DNA of 30,172 bases from Oscillospiraceae bacterium (GCA_015064665.1 SVRU01000027.1:1-30172); one strand, 5' to 3'. Shown: positions 1-10,002, numbered from the stretch's first letter. Translations and numbers: made by a program. The notes: generated by a model not told the origin, from the sequence alone.

Positions 1-2
1 CT

Positions 3-638
<636 letters not shown>

Positions 639-640
639 TT

Positions 641-1042
641 ATGCGACAGTTTCATCTTGAAATAGTGACACCCGACGGGCTTATATTCGAGGGGAGCGCA
701 GAATCAATACTTGTTCGCGCCGGCAGCGGTGATATTGAAATAATGGCAGGCCATGCCGACTATTTTGCAACCCTCGGCATAGGAAGAGCCAAGCTTGTGG
801 CAGACGGCAAATCAAGAGAGGCTTCAACAGCAGGCGGCTTTATATCCGTAAAGGGCGGCGACGTGAAGCTTGTATGCACTACGCTTGAGTTTGCCGAGGA
901 TATCGACCTTATGCGAGCAGAGGCTGCAAAGATAAGAGCCGAGGAAGCCATGAGACGAGCCGCAAACGACAAGGAGCTTGCAGTTGCAAAGGCAAAGCTT
1001 GAGAGAGCATTAAACAGAATAAACGTTGCAAATTTAAGGTAG
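641..1042 (+). CDS. atpC: F1 ATP synthase subunit epsilon
   Basis: A 133-residue epsilon subunit, normal length for the family. It begins with the typical MRQFHLEIVTPDGLIFEG beta-sandwich start, contains the conserved GDIEIMAGHADYFATLGIG segment (epsilon proteins usually have ...GE.GILP.H.P....L..G here), and ends in an alanine/lysine-rich two-helix hairpin from about residue 90. Epsilon sits on the central stalk with gamma, couples rotation to catalysis, and its C-terminal helices can inhibit ATP hydrolysis. The start lies 2 bases after the atpD stop, with the ribosome site inside the atpD end (GCAGAGG). It closes the ATP synthase operon; pepT follows 10 bases later on the same strand. Confidence 0.96.
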   Translation: MRQFHLEIVTPDGLIFEGSAESILVRAGSGDIEIMAGHADYFATLGIGRAKLVADGKSREASTAGGFISVKGGDVKLVCTTLEFAEDIDLMRAEAAKIRAEEAMRRAANDKELAVAKAKLERALNRINVANLR

Positions 1043-1052
1043 AACTGAATCT

Positions 1053-2279
1053 ATGAAAGCATACGAAAGATTTTTAGAATACGGTGCGTATCCTACTATG
1101 TCGGACGAAAGCTCCGATAGCTGCCCGAGCACCAAAAAGCAGCTGAAGCTTGCCGAGGCTCTTTGCGAGGAGCTTATTTCGCTCGGACTTACCGATGCTC
1201 AGGTTGACGGGCACGGATACGTTTACGCAAGTCTTGAAAAGAACACCGACAGTGACGTAAATTCTATCGGATTTATCGCCCATATGGACACATCCCCCGA
1301 GGCGTGTGACGAAAATATTAAATTTCAGGTGGTTGATTACGAGGGCGGAGATATTCTCTTAAACGAAGAGGCAGGCATTTACCTGAAAGCTGACGACTAC
1401 CCTTATCTTGAGGATTACAAGGGTCAGCACCTCATAACGAGTGACGGAACAACCCTTATCGGAGCTGACGACAAGGCTGGAATTGCCGAGATTATCACTG
1501 CTTTAGAAAAAATAATTGACACGGGTGTGCCCCACGGCAAAATATGCGTGGCATTTACTCCCGATGAGGAAATCGGAAGAGGAGCTGACCTGTTTGACGT
1601 TGAGACTTTTGGTGCAGATTACGCCTATACGGTTGACGGCGGTCCTATCGGTGAGCTTGAATATGAGAATTTTAATGCCGCAAGCGCAAGGGTTAAAATA
1701 CACGGTGTGTCGATTCATCCGGGAAGCGCAAAGGACAGAATGAAGAACGCTGCCCTCATAGCGTGTGAATTTAATTCGCTTCTTCCGCCTGATGAGATTC
1801 CCGCAAAGACCGAAGGATACGAAGGCTTTTATCACCTGACCGATATGTCCGGCGGAATTGAAAATGCCGATATGCACTATATAATCCGCGACCACGACAG
1901 AGAAAAGTTTGAAAGCAAAAAGTTTATTTTCAAATCTGCTATAGACAAAATCAACGAGATATACGGTGACGGCACAGCCGAGGTTGAAATTTCCGACTCA
2001 TATTATAATATGAAGGAAAAAATCGAGCCGCATATGTATATCGTTGACAGAGCCAAGGCGGCAATGGAAGAGCTTGGCATTCGCCCGGTTATCGTTCCCA
2101 TAAGAGGCGGCACCGACGGAGCAAGGCTTTCATTTATGGGACTGCCCTGCCCCAATCTTTGCACCGGCGGCGAAAACTTCCATTCAAGATTTGAGTTTAT
2201 CTCAGTCGAAGCTATGGAGAAAATTTCGGATATACTCGTTAAGATAATAGAAAATGCCGTCAAAGACGGCAAAAGATAG
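1053..2279 (+). CDS. pepT: Peptidase T (tripeptide aminopeptidase)
   Basis: A 408-residue M20B zinc metallopeptidase, matching the usual ~405-410 residues. PepT removes the N-terminal residue of tripeptides in the cytoplasm. Visible metal and catalytic signatures, in order: GFIAHMDTSP (zinc His and catalytic Asp), GADDKAGIAEI (bridging Asp), PDEEIGRGADLFD (general-base Glu-Glu), TVDGGPIGELEYENFNAA, the dimerisation-domain motif SIHPGSAKDRMKNAA, and IRGGTDGARLSFMGLPCPN followed by GGENFHSRFEF (last zinc His). The start is only 10 bases after atpC with a weak, distant AAGG site, so translation may lean on readthrough from the atp operon. It is followed by a hairpin at 2282-2327 that can end the transcript. 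Confidence 0.96.
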   Translation: MKAYERFLEYGAYPTMSDESSDSCPSTKKQLKLAEALCEELISLGLTDAQVDGHGYVYASLEKNTDSDVNSIGFIAHMDTSPEACDENIKFQVVDYEGGDILLNEEAGIYLKADDYPYLEDYKGQHLITSDGTTLIGADDKAGIAEIITALEKIIDTGVPHGKICVAFTPDEEIGRGADLFDVETFGADYAYTVDGGPIGELEYENFNAASARVKIHGVSIHPGSAKDRMKNAALIACEFNSLLPPDEIPAKTEGYEGFYHLTDMSGGIENADMHYIIRDHDREKFESKKFIFKSAIDKINEIYGDGTAEVEISDSYYNMKEKIEPHMYIVDRAKAAMEELGIRPVIVPIRGGTDGARLSFMGLPCPNLCTGGENFHSRFEFISVEAMEKISDILVKIIENAVKDGKR

Positions 2280-2281
2280 CA

Positions 2282-2327
2282 AATAAAGCTGCAGGCATTG
2301 GCACACCGCCAAGCATGCAGCTTTATT
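2282..2327. terminator. Hairpin after pepT
   Basis: A perfect 12-bp stem (AATAAAGCTGCA at 2282-2293 against TGCAGCTTTATT at 2316-2327) with a 22-base loop begins 3 bases after the pepT stop. The arms carry A and T tracts, so it could end transcripts from both pepT and the converging oxidoreductase gene. The T tract is short, so strength is uncertain. Confidence 0.6.
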
Positions 2328-2380
2328 ATTACTTTAAATTACTTTCACACTACTGTGCGAGGTATTTCGCAGCAGCGGTT

Positions 2381-3685
2381 TTATTTTTTAATCAATCCGT
2401 CTATTTGAACAAGGTTCATAACGTCAACGGGCATACCCGATGCAATTGATTTGTTTGCCGCGATGCCTGTAAGAATACTCATAGCGCCGTCGATATGAGA
2501 AGCCGCTCTTTTATACGGGTCTTCCACGGGTATGCCGAAAAGGTCGTTAAGAAGCACGGCATCTCCGCCGCCGTGACCGCCTGCCGCCTCTTCGATTGGA
2601 ACGTTATAGGGTTCGCCGAACATGGGATAAACGGTAATTTTCTTTCCTTTTACGACGCCCTCGTTTGCCGAATCTCCGCCCGCGTTTATATAAACCGACT
2701 CGATAACCTCCATCTCAATCCTTCCCTTCGTTCCGGTGATTGAGACACGGAAGCCCTCCCAAGGAGAGTAAGCGTTAAGAGAGTAAGACATCTGCGCTCC
2801 GTTTTTATACTGAACGAGAACGTTCATAGTGTCCTCTATGCTGATATTGTCACCGAAAACGCTCTGGTCGCGAATGTATCCGTCGTCAGCCTCTGCGTCA
2901 AGATAGAGCCTTTTAAGTCTTTCGTTATCTTCAAGAACGAGCGCAAACGGATCACCCTCTGCATTTTTCTGACCGTGAACGCGTGAATAAAACTTGGTTA
3001 CGCCACGCTCCTCGGCGTTTTCTCTGCCGTAAAATTTAAGGTCGCCAAGAGCGAAGACACGCTTCGGATAGGTATCAAGCCAAAAGTTTACAAGGTCAAA
3101 GTGGTGGGTCGATTTGTGAACGAGAAGTCCGCCGCTATTTCTCTTGTCTCTGTGCCATCTGCGGAAATAATCTGCACCGTGCGAGGTGTTGAGAAGCCAT
3201 TCAAAATGAACCTGCGTTATCTTTCCAACGGTGTCGTTCATTATAAGGTCACGCATTTTCGTATTGTGCGGAGCATAACGGTAATTAAAGCTTACTCGAA
3301 GCTTTTTGCCGGTGCGCTCGATGCAATCGATAATATCCTGGCATTTGTCGCTGTCAACCGTCATCGGCTTTTCGGATATAACGTCGCAGCCCAGCTCCAT
3401 TGCCTTGATTATATATCTGTGATGCGTGCGGTCAACCGAGGTAACGATAACTACGTCGGGCTTCGTTTCGATAATCATTTTTTCAAAGTCCTCTGCTCCG
3501 TACATCGGCACCTTATGATATCCGCAATCCTTTTCAAGAATTTCGTTGGCATACTCCATTCGAGTCTTATTGATATCGCAGAATGCGACAAGCTCCGAGC
3601 TTTCGTTAAAATCAGCCGCGATAGCTTTGTAAAACATTCTTGCTCTGCCGCCTATGCCAACTTGCGCGTATCTTTTTTTCTCCAT
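2381..3685 (-). CDS. Gfo/Idh/MocA family oxidoreductase
   Basis: A 434-residue NAD(P)-dependent oxidoreductase. The N-terminal Rossmann fold starts at MEKKRYAQVGIGGRARMFY, followed by LVAFCDINKTRMEYANE and the PDVVIVTSVDRTHHRYI strand. The family hallmark EKPMTVD is near residue 110, with the catalytic-domain motif GGLLVHKSTHHFDLVNFW near residue 190; its His/Asp pair fits the usual catalytic site. Such enzymes oxidise or epimerise sugars, inositols and related alcohols; the substrate cannot be read here. GGAGAT lies 6-11 bases before the ATG. No sugar transporter or kinase is adjacent, so pathway context is missing. The family call is firm and the specific reaction unknown. Confidence 0.92.
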   Translation of the reverse strand: MEKKRYAQVGIGGRARMFYKAIAADFNESSELVAFCDINKTRMEYANEILEKDCGYHKVPMYGAEDFEKMIIETKPDVVIVTSVDRTHHRYIIKAMELGCDVISEKPMTVDSDKCQDIIDCIERTGKKLRVSFNYRYAPHNTKMRDLIMNDTVGKITQVHFEWLLNTSHGADYFRRWHRDKRNSGGLLVHKSTHHFDLVNFWLDTYPKRVFALGDLKFYGRENAEERGVTKFYSRVHGQKNAEGDPFALVLEDNERLKRLYLDAEADDGYIRDQSVFGDNISIEDTMNVLVQYKNGAQMSYSLNAYSPWEGFRVSITGTKGRIEMEVIESVYINAGGDSANEGVVKGKKITVYPMFGEPYNVPIEEAAGGHGGGDAVLLNDLFGIPVEDPYKRAASHIDGAMSILTGIAANKSIASGMPVDVMNLVQIDGLIKK

Positions 3686-3824
3686 ATTAAAATCTCCTTT
3701 ATTAAATTTATTCTTTAATAAAATTATATATCATTTTATTGGTATATTCCTTAGGAAATTTGACAAGATAGGCACAAGTTCTTAGTTTTTTTGATGTTTT
3801 TTAAAAGAAATAATAAATATTCAA

Positions 3825-3859
3825 AAAATCGGCAGAGCTGCAAAAGCACCGCCGATTTT
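3825..3859 (-). terminator. Terminator of gdhA
   Basis: The 9-bp stem AAAATCGGC (3825-3833) / GCCGATTTT (3851-3859) has an inner GC-rich arm. On the minus strand it runs into a tract of T bases, starting 10 bases after the gdhA stop: a standard intrinsic terminator. Confidence 0.75.
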
Positions 3860-3869
3860 CGTATTTTTA

Positions 3870-5219
3870 TTATACAACGCCCTGCGCAAGCATTGCGTCA
3901 GCAACCTTTATAAAGCCTGCGATATTTGCGCCTGCTACGAGGTTGCCCTCCATGCCGAAGGTCTTTGCCGCCTTAACGGATGCGTCGAAGATGTTCTTCA
4001 TAATAACCTTGAGCTTTTCGTCAACCTCTTCAGCGCTCCAGGAGTAACGCATTGAGTTCTGGCTCATTTCAAGACCGGATACCGAAACTCCGCCTGCATT
4101 AACCGCCTTAGAGGGAGCAACAACCAATCCGCTCTTCATAAGATATGCAACGGCTTCGTTGGTCGTGGGCATATTGGAAACCTCAACGTAATACTTCACG
4201 CCGTTTGCAACGATCTTCTCAGCCTCTGCCATTCCGACCTCATTCTGAGTAGCGCAAGGCATCACGATGTCAACCTTAACGCCCCAGGGCTTCTCGCCCT
4301 TGAAGAAGGGAACGCCGAACTTATCGGCATAATCCTCAACTCTGTTACGGCAGGAAGCGCGCATCTCGAGCATATAGTTGATCTTCTCCTCGGTAGAAAC
4401 GCCGTCCTTATCGTAAATATATCCGTCGGGACCGGAAATGGTTACGACCTTACCGCCAAGCTCGGTAATCTTCTTAACCGCGCCCCAGGCAACGTTGCCA
4501 AATCCCGAGATAGCAAAGGTCTTGCCCTTGATGTCGTCTCCGAAATGCTTAAGCATTTCAACGGTATAGTAGACCGCGCCGAAGCCGGTTGCTTCGGGAC
4601 GGATAAGCGAGCCTCCGTAAGGAATGCCCTTGCCGGTAAGAACTCCGGTGAACTCGTCGCGAAGACGCTTATACTGACCGTAAAGATAGCCTATCTCACG
4701 CGCGCCTACACCGATATCGCCTGCGGGAACGTCGGTGTCAGCACCTATATACTTCTGAAGCTCCGTCATAAAGCTCTGACAGAAACGCATAACCTCTGCA
4801 TCGGATTTGCCTTGCGGGTCAAAGTCTGCTCCGCCCTTACCGCCGCCCATAGGAAGCGAGGTGAGAGAATTTTTAAAGGTCTGCTCAAAGCCGAGAAACT
4901 TTATAATACTTTCGTTTACGCTGGGATGGAAGCGAAGACCGCCCTTGTAAGGACCAATCGCGCTGTTGAACTGAATGCGGTAACCGCGGTTAACGACTAC
5001 GTTGCCGTTATCGTCCGTCCACGGAACTCTGAACTTTATAATGCGCTCGGGCTCAACGAGTCTTTCGATTACACCCGCCTTTATATATTCGGGGCGCTGT
5101 TCGAGAACGGGCTCGATTGATTCGAGAACCTCGCGGACTGTCTGATGAAATTCAGGTTCACCGGGATTGCGACGCTCAACGCGCACCATAAGATCGTTAA
5201 GATACTCTGATTTAAACAT
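3870..5219 (-). CDS. gdhA: NADP-type glutamate dehydrogenase
   Basis: A 449-residue hexameric glutamate dehydrogenase, the standard length for the bacterial small type. It interconverts 2-oxoglutarate plus ammonia with glutamate in the cytoplasm. Visible are the substrate-domain start (YLNDLMVRVERRNPGEPEFHQ), the segment PYKGGLRFHPSVNESIIKFLGFEQ, the catalytic region PMGGGKGGADFDPQGKSDAEV with the active Lys, DTDVPAGDIGVGAREIGYLYG, and the dinucleotide fold with GFGNVA. After the second strand comes SGPDG rather than an acidic residue, which fits NADP and an assimilatory role. It is a single-gene unit: its own promoter (5250-5278), an SD site GGAGG before the ATG, and a terminator 10 bases after the stop. 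Confidence 0.97.
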   Translation of the reverse strand: MFKSEYLNDLMVRVERRNPGEPEFHQTVREVLESIEPVLEQRPEYIKAGVIERLVEPERIIKFRVPWTDDNGNVVVNRGYRIQFNSAIGPYKGGLRFHPSVNESIIKFLGFEQTFKNSLTSLPMGGGKGGADFDPQGKSDAEVMRFCQSFMTELQKYIGADTDVPAGDIGVGAREIGYLYGQYKRLRDEFTGVLTGKGIPYGGSLIRPEATGFGAVYYTVEMLKHFGDDIKGKTFAISGFGNVAWGAVKKITELGGKVVTISGPDGYIYDKDGVSTEEKINYMLEMRASCRNRVEDYADKFGVPFFKGEKPWGVKVDIVMPCATQNEVGMAEAEKIVANGVKYYVEVSNMPTTNEAVAYLMKSGLVVAPSKAVNAGGVSVSGLEMSQNSMRYSWSAEEVDEKLKVIMKNIFDASVKAAKTFGMEGNLVAGANIAGFIKVADAMLAQGVV

Positions 5220-5249
5220 TGGTTTATCCTCCGAAATAATTATATGTAA

Positions 5250-5278
5250 ATTTTATCATATTTATTTTATAAAATCAA
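5250..5278 (-). promoter_or_regulatory. gdhA promoter
   Basis: Read on the minus strand: TTGATT, 17-base spacer, TAAAAT, about 30 bases before the gdhA start. This is a good housekeeping sigma-factor match. A palindrome (5282-5316) lies directly upstream of the -35 box. Confidence 0.7.
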
Positions 5279-5281
5279 TAG

Positions 5282-5316
5282 CATTTTGCAAGTTTTATAA
5301 AATTTCTTGCAAAATG
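5282..5316. promoter_or_regulatory. Palindromic operator-like site upstream of gdhA
   Basis: Perfect 11-bp inverted repeat CATTTTGCAAG / CTTGCAAAATG around a 13-base AT spacer. It ends 4 bases upstream of the gdhA -35 box, where activators often bind. Further half-site-like copies follow at about 5315-5324 (TGTGCAACAA) and 5354-5363 (ATTTGCAACA). The binding protein is not known from the sequence. Confidence 0.45.
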
Positions 5317-5449
5317 TGCAACAAAAATATCGCTTGACAGCTTTAAATGAAACATTTGCAACAAAGCAGTTTCACAATCTGTTAAATTTATCCTGTAATT
5401 ATACGGCTTATACGTGAAAAACTAAGAAAAAAAGAAGGACGTGTGTATT

Positions 5450-6853
5450 TTGTCTTTAGCAGCAAGAAGAAAACTCAATACGAAAATCGGCTCGTCAATA
5501 TGGTCGGTCGGCTCAAACTTTGCATCGCGCGCTCTCGGATTTTTGTTCACGCCGATTTTTATAAGACTTCTGCCGCCCGAGGAATACGGAATTTATTCGC
5601 TGTACGTCAGCCTTATGGGGATTTTCACGGTGCTGACGACGTTTGAAATTTCAGGCAGCGTCATATACCGCGGTATCGCAAGGTTTGACGGCAACGGACG
5701 GGCAGAATTTTTGTCAAGTGCGCTCGGAGCGGTATCGGCACTTAATCTGGTGTCGCTCGCTATATATATAATATTCAGAAGATACATCAACGCTATAACC
5801 TCGCTCGGCACTCTTCTGACGGTTTTTCTGTTTTTTCAGGTTTTCCTCAATGCTGCGACGGGAATATACTTTGCCGAAAAAAGATACTCCGAAGACTATA
5901 AAAAAGTAGCTCTTATAAATCTTGCAACCGGAATATGCTCACCGCTTCTCTCGCTTATATTTATAAGGCTTGGCGGCGGTGGAAAATCACGAATTATAGC
6001 TCCTCTTATCACCTCGGCGTTTATCAGCGCGCCGCTGATCTTTTCTCTTATAAAAAAGGGAAAAAAGCTGTTATCCGTCGAGCCATGGAAATTTATCTTC
6101 CGCCTTACCGTGCCGATGCTTCCTCACTATCTTGCTCTTTCTCTTATGGCGCAAAGCGATAAAATAATAATTGCAAGAACTCTCGGTGACGTCGAACTTG
6201 GAAAATACTCAGCAGCGCACTCGGTGGGCTTTTTGCTTTCGCTATTAACCGGCGGAATACTCTTGGTGCTGTCGCCGTGGACTGTGAAAAAACAAAAGGA
6301 AGAGGACGCGGGATTGGTATCCTACGCTATTTCTTCATCGGCGAAGCTCGTCTCATTCGCAACCTTAATCTTCCTCACCCTGATTCCCGAAATATTCGGA
6401 ATAATCGCGGAGGGGGAGTATTTTGAGGCTATGCGCGCGGTGTATCCTGTCGCGTGGTCGGTCGTGTTCCTGTTTCTTTCCGTCTGCGCGTCAAACTGTC
6501 TGGTCTATTTTGAAAAACCGCATCTCATCACGAAAAACTCGCTTATCTGCGCCGCGTTGTGCCTTATACTCAATACTTTTTTGATAGACCGCATAGGATA
6601 TATCGGCGGCGCTTATTCAACTATGCTCTCTTACGTTTTTCTCTTTTTTCTAAATCGAAAATCGCTGAAAAAGGTTTCAAAAAACAACATAAGCGTAAGC
6701 TTCAGTTGTCATTTTTGCCTAATTATAATAGTTTTTGCCCTTTTGACTTTTTTGCTGCGCGGCTCTTTTTCTGCAAGAATAATACTGCTTTTAGCAATAC
6801 TTGCCTCGGCATTGCCCGAAATCAAAAGCTTTAGGCAAGAGCGAATATTTTAA
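5450..6853 (+). CDS. Polysaccharide/oligosaccharide flippase (Wzx-like, MOP superfamily)
   Basis: A multi-pass membrane protein of ~467 residues, almost entirely hydrophobic, with roughly 12-14 predicted helices. The N-terminus (SSIWSVGSNFASRALGFLF, then TPIFIRLLPPEEYGIYSLY) is the classic start of lipid-linked oligosaccharide flippases, which move undecaprenyl-linked sugars across the cytoplasmic membrane. I prefer the TTG at 5450: AGAAGGAC ends 9 bases before it, whereas the in-frame GTG at 5441 is too close to that site. No glycosyltransferase or polymerase gene is nearby, so the cargo cannot be inferred. The stop lies 2 bases from the converging typA stop, with no clear terminator between. 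Family call firm, substrate unknown. Confidence 0.85.
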   Translation: MSLAARRKLNTKIGSSIWSVGSNFASRALGFLFTPIFIRLLPPEEYGIYSLYVSLMGIFTVLTTFEISGSVIYRGIARFDGNGRAEFLSSALGAVSALNLVSLAIYIIFRRYINAITSLGTLLTVFLFFQVFLNAATGIYFAEKRYSEDYKKVALINLATGICSPLLSLIFIRLGGGGKSRIIAPLITSAFISAPLIFSLIKKGKKLLSVEPWKFIFRLTVPMLPHYLALSLMAQSDKIIIARTLGDVELGKYSAAHSVGFLLSLLTGGILLVLSPWTVKKQKEEDAGLVSYAISSSAKLVSFATLIFLTLIPEIFGIIAEGEYFEAMRAVYPVAWSVVFLFLSVCASNCLVYFEKPHLITKNSLICAALCLILNTFLIDRIGYIGGAYSTMLSYVFLFFLNRKSLKKVSKNNISVSFSCHFCLIIIVFALLTFLLRGSFSARIILLLAILASALPEIKSFRQERIF

Positions 6854-6855
6854 TA

Positions 6856-8700
6856 TTATTTACTTTCCTTAAGTGCGGCTCTCTTCTGCGCCTGTATTCT
6901 CTTTCTTTGAGGAGTGTCAAGTACGACCTTACGAAGTCTTACACTCTTCGGAGTTACCTCGATAAGCTCGTCCTCGGTTATAAATTCAATAGCCTCCTCA
7001 AGCGAAAGCTGAACCGGGGTTATGAGAGTGAGCTTTTCGTCAGCGCCTGTTGAACGGATTGCGGTAAGATGCTTTTCACGGCAGACGTTGACCTCGATAT
7101 CGTCGGGCTTCGGGTTTTCGCCTACTATCATACCCTCGTAAACGGGGGTTGCCGGTCCGATAAAGAGCGGACCTCTGTCCTGCGCCTGAAAGAGTCCGTA
7201 GGTAGTGGAGGTTCCCGTTTCGGAAGCAACGAGAGACGAGGTAAAGCGTGTCTTTATCTCACCGCGGAAGGGCTCGTATCCCGCAAAAAGAGTGGAAATA
7301 ATTCCCTCTCCTCTCGTGTCGGTCAAAAGCTCGCTTCTGTAACCGAAAAGACATCTTGTGGGGATTGAATAGTAGAGCTTCTGACGCTTGCCGTTAAGCT
7401 GCATATCAACAAGCGTTCCCTTTCTTGCTCCGAGCTTTTCCATAACCGAGCCAAGATATTCCTCGGGAACGTCTATTATAACCTCCTCAATAGGCTCGCA
7501 TTTTACGCCGTCGATCTCCTTGAAAAGAACCCTGGGGTTAGAGCAGCAAAGCTCGTATCCCTCACGGCGCATATTTTCTATAAGAATGGAGAGGTGCATC
7601 TCACCTCTTCCTGCAACGCGGAAGCTGTCGGTCGTGTCACCGTCAGAAACTCTGAGCGATACGTCGCGCAGAAGCTCACGGTAAAGACGGGAACGAAGAT
7701 GGCGGGAGGTGACGTACTTGCCCTCTTTTCCCGCAAACGGAGAATCGTTCACCGAGAAGGTCATTTCCATCGTAGGCTCACCGACCTTAACGAACTCGAC
7801 CGGCTCGACCTTTGCGGGTGAGCATACCGTATCTCCTATTGAGATATCCTCACAGCCCGAGAAGCAGACGATATCTCCGACCTGAGCCTCGGTAACCTGC
7901 GTCCTTTTAAGACCGTCAAACTGATAAACCGAAACTATCTTTGCGGGGCGGGATTTTCCGTCCTTATCGTGATAGTTGCAGATTGCAACGCCCTGCCCCT
8001 GCTTGATAGTTCCCCTCTCAATTCTTCCTATACCGATTCTTCCGACGAATTCGTTATAGTCAATCGAGGAAACGAGAAGCTGAAGCGGATCATCCTCCTC
8101 GCCCTCGGGCGCGGGCATATATTCAAGTATGGTATCAAGAAGCGGTTTTAAATCCGTTCCGGGAGTATGCGGGTCAAAGGATGCCGTGCCTGCTCTGCCC
8201 GAGCAGAAAAGCATTGGGGAGTCAAGCTGCTCGTTAGTTGCGTTAAGCTCAAGAAGAAGCTCAAGCACCTCGTCGCCGATCTCGTCAAGACGCGCGTCGG
8301 GGCGGTCGATTTTATTGACTACGACGATAACCCTGTGATTCATCGAAAGTGCCTTTTCAAGCACGAATCTCGTCTGAGGCATCGGTCCCTCCGCCGAATC
8401 AACGAGCAAAATAACGCCGTTTACCATCTTAAGTATGCGTTCGACCTCACCGCCGAAATCCGCGTGGCCGGGTGTGTCAACGACGTTTATTTTTACGCCT
8501 TTATAATATATTGCCGTATTTTTTGCAAGAATGGTTATTCCGCGCTCACGCTCAAGGTCGTTTGAGTCCATAACTCTGTCGGTCGTTTCTTGATTTTCAC
8601 GGTATATACCGCCCTGGCGGAGCATTTCGTCAACGAGAGTCGTTTTTCCATGGTCAACGTGGGCAATTATTGCGATATTTCTAAGGTCTGTACGCTTCAT
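6856..8700 (-). CDS. typA: Translational GTPase TypA/BipA
   Basis: A 614-residue ribosome-binding GTPase (family ~605-615), involved in 50S assembly and stress adaptation. The GTPase signatures are in order: [14 protein letters not shown] (G1), RERGITI (G2), [14 protein letters not shown] (G3), NKIDRPDAR (G4) and CSGRAG (G5). Domains II, III and the BipA-specific C-terminal domain follow, including [26 protein letters not shown] sequence (here beginning [12 protein letters not shown]). The start chosen is the ATG of [11 protein letters not shown], where homologues begin and where GAGGG is well spaced; an upstream ATG 26 codons earlier would translate the promoter region. A promoter is visible at 8750-8778. 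Confidence 0.96.
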   Translation of the reverse strand: MKRTDLRNIAIIAHVDHGKTTLVDEMLRQGGIYRENQETTDRVMDSNDLERERGITILAKNTAIYYKGVKINVVDTPGHADFGGEVERILKMVNGVILLVDSAEGPMPQTRFVLEKALSMNHRVIVVVNKIDRPDARLDEIGDEVLELLLELNATNEQLDSPMLFCSGRAGTASFDPHTPGTDLKPLLDTILEYMPAPEGEEDDPLQLLVSSIDYNEFVGRIGIGRIERGTIKQGQGVAICNYHDKDGKSRPAKIVSVYQFDGLKRTQVTEAQVGDIVCFSGCEDISIGDTVCSPAKVEPVEFVKVGEPTMEMTFSVNDSPFAGKEGKYVTSRHLRSRLYRELLRDVSLRVSDGDTTDSFRVAGRGEMHLSILIENMRREGYELCCSNPRVLFKEIDGVKCEPIEEVIIDVPEEYLGSVMEKLGARKGTLVDMQLNGKRQKLYYSIPTRCLFGYRSELLTDTRGEGIISTLFAGYEPFRGEIKTRFTSSLVASETGTSTTYGLFQAQDRGPLFIGPATPVYEGMIVGENPKPDDIEVNVCREKHLTAIRSTGADEKLTLITPVQLSLEEAIEFITEDELIEVTPKSVRLRKVVLDTPQRKRIQAQKRAALKESK

Positions 8701-8749
8701 ACTTTTCCCTCTCTTATTTCTCTTTTTTCGATATTGTCTTAACCTATAT

Positions 8750-8778
8750 ATTTTATCACAAAATAAAGAAAAAAGCAA
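8750..8778 (-). promoter_or_regulatory. Likely typA promoter
   Basis: On the minus strand: TTGCTT, 17-base spacer, TAAAAT, about 50 bases before the typA ATG. The -35 is imperfect, the spacing ideal. Confidence 0.5.
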
Positions 8779-8844
8779 ATTTTATTTTTTACATATTTTA
8801 CAAAGCTTTTTTTATTATTTTTATATAGAAAACACAAAACGAAA

Positions 8845-8902
8845 GCGCATCACGAAAAGGATTTTCCCCGCGGGATAGGTCCGCCGTGATGCGCGTTTTT
8901 TT
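8845..8902. terminator. Strong hairpin downstream of serC
   Basis: A perfect 10-bp GC-rich stem GCGCATCACG (8845-8854) / CGTGATGCGC (8885-8894), with a loop that itself contains the self-complementary CCCGCGGG. On the plus strand it is followed by eight T bases (8896-8903). On the minus strand it follows serC and leads into a looser T-rich stretch. It most likely ends the helicase-to-serC transcript, but by T tract it is stronger in the plus direction. Confidence 0.7.
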
Positions 8903-10002
8903 TAGGCTTCGAGCTTTGGATTTTCCTGTGCGAATTTTTTCATAAATACAACCAGCTTTTCAACGCCCTCCATCGGCATTGCGTTGTATATTGAAGCACA
9001 CATACCGCCGACAGAGCTGTCGCCTCCGAGGTTTTCAAGGCCCTCTGCCTTTGCCTCCTCGGCAAACTTCTTGTCAAGCGCGGCATCTCCCGTTACGAAA
9101 ACAACGTTCATCATGGAACGGCACTTTTTATCAACGGGGGCTGTGTAATAGGTCTGGCTGTCAAGATAATCGTATATAACGCTTGCCTTTCTTTCGTTGC
9201 GGCGCTTTATTTCAAGAAGACCGCCGATTGATTTTATCCATTCAAAGACGAGCTTGGCAACGTATATGCTCCAAATGGGCGCAAGCTGAAAATCGGCGTC
9301 ACCGTCGCTTATTCGCTTATAGTCGAGAAGCAGGGGAACGTCGCTCGTTGCACCGCCCATAAGGTCGTCTCGTATAATAAGGACGGTGAGTCCGGATATG
9401 CCGATTCCGCACTCCGCATTGGCGTATATGAGCGCGAACTTTGATGTTTCAATCGGCTCGGAGAGCAAAAACGAAGACATATCGGCAACGAGAGGTATAT
9501 TACCCGTGTCGGGAACGTAATGGAATTTCGTTCCGTAAACGGTATTGTTAAAGCAGATGTGAACGTAATCTGCGTCGGGTCTGAAATGCTTTCTCTCGGT
9601 TTCGGGGACGGTGGAAAACGCCGGAGTTGCACCCGCGCTTGATGCCGCCAGAGCAATATCACCGTATCTTTTCGCCTCAAGAGAGGCGTTCTTCGAAAGT
9701 CTGCCCGATATGATATAGTCAGCGCACTTATGGTCTGACAAAAGGTTCAGCGGAATAGCCGAATACTGCACCGCCGAGCTTCCGTTCATAAAGAAAACCT
9801 TATAGTTCTGAGGAATTCCCAAAAGCTCTCTGAGCAATGCCTCGGCAGAGGAATATATTTCGTTATATTCCTTGCTTTTTTTGTTGATTTCCATAACCGA
9901 CATACCCGTGCCGTTATAGTTTTTAAAATTCTCTGCCAGCTTTTCTATTACTTCCGCGGGGAGCATTGACGGTCCCGATGAAAAATTATAAACTCTGTCC
10001 AT
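8902..10002 (-). CDS. serC: Phosphoserine aminotransferase
   Basis: A 366-residue class-V aminotransferase (family ~360) that converts 3-phosphohydroxypyruvate and glutamate to phosphoserine in serine synthesis. The N-terminus DRVYNFSSGPSMLP is diagnostic, followed by GTGMSVMEINKKSKEY and VFFMNGSSAVQYSAIP. VADMSSFLLSEPI and IYANAECGIGISGLTVLIIRDD mark the PLP site, although the residue before the GISG segment reads C where homologues often have Lys-Asn-related sequence. The start is the second ATG, because GGAGAT sits 4-9 bases before it while the first ATG lies inside that site. It ends a five-gene minus-strand run; the usual partner serA is not next to it. Confidence 0.93.
   Translation of the reverse strand: MDRVYNFSSGPSMLPAEVIEKLAENFKNYNGTGMSVMEINKKSKEYNEIYSSAEALLRELLGIPQNYKVFFMNGSSAVQYSAIPLNLLSDHKCADYIISGRLSKNASLEAKRYGDIALAASSAGATPAFSTVPETERKHFRPDADYVHICFNNTVYGTKFHYVPDTGNIPLVADMSSFLLSEPIETSKFALIYANAECGIGISGLTVLIIRDDLMGGATSDVPLLLDYKRISDGDADFQLAPIWSIYVAKLVFEWIKSIGGLLEIKRRNERKASVIYDYLDSQTYYTAPVDKKCRSMMNVVFVTGDAALDKKFAEEAKAEGLENLGGDSSVGGMCASIYNAMPMEGVEKLVVFMKKFAQENPKLEA

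Noticed and set aside
3101..3718. A 205-codon plus-strand frame opposite the Gfo/Idh gene
   Set aside because: Antisense to a clear conserved gene, no ribosome site, no recognisable domain.
5334..5362. TTGACA at 5334 as promoter of the flippase gene
   Set aside because: No acceptable -10 box at 16-18 bases; left unassigned.
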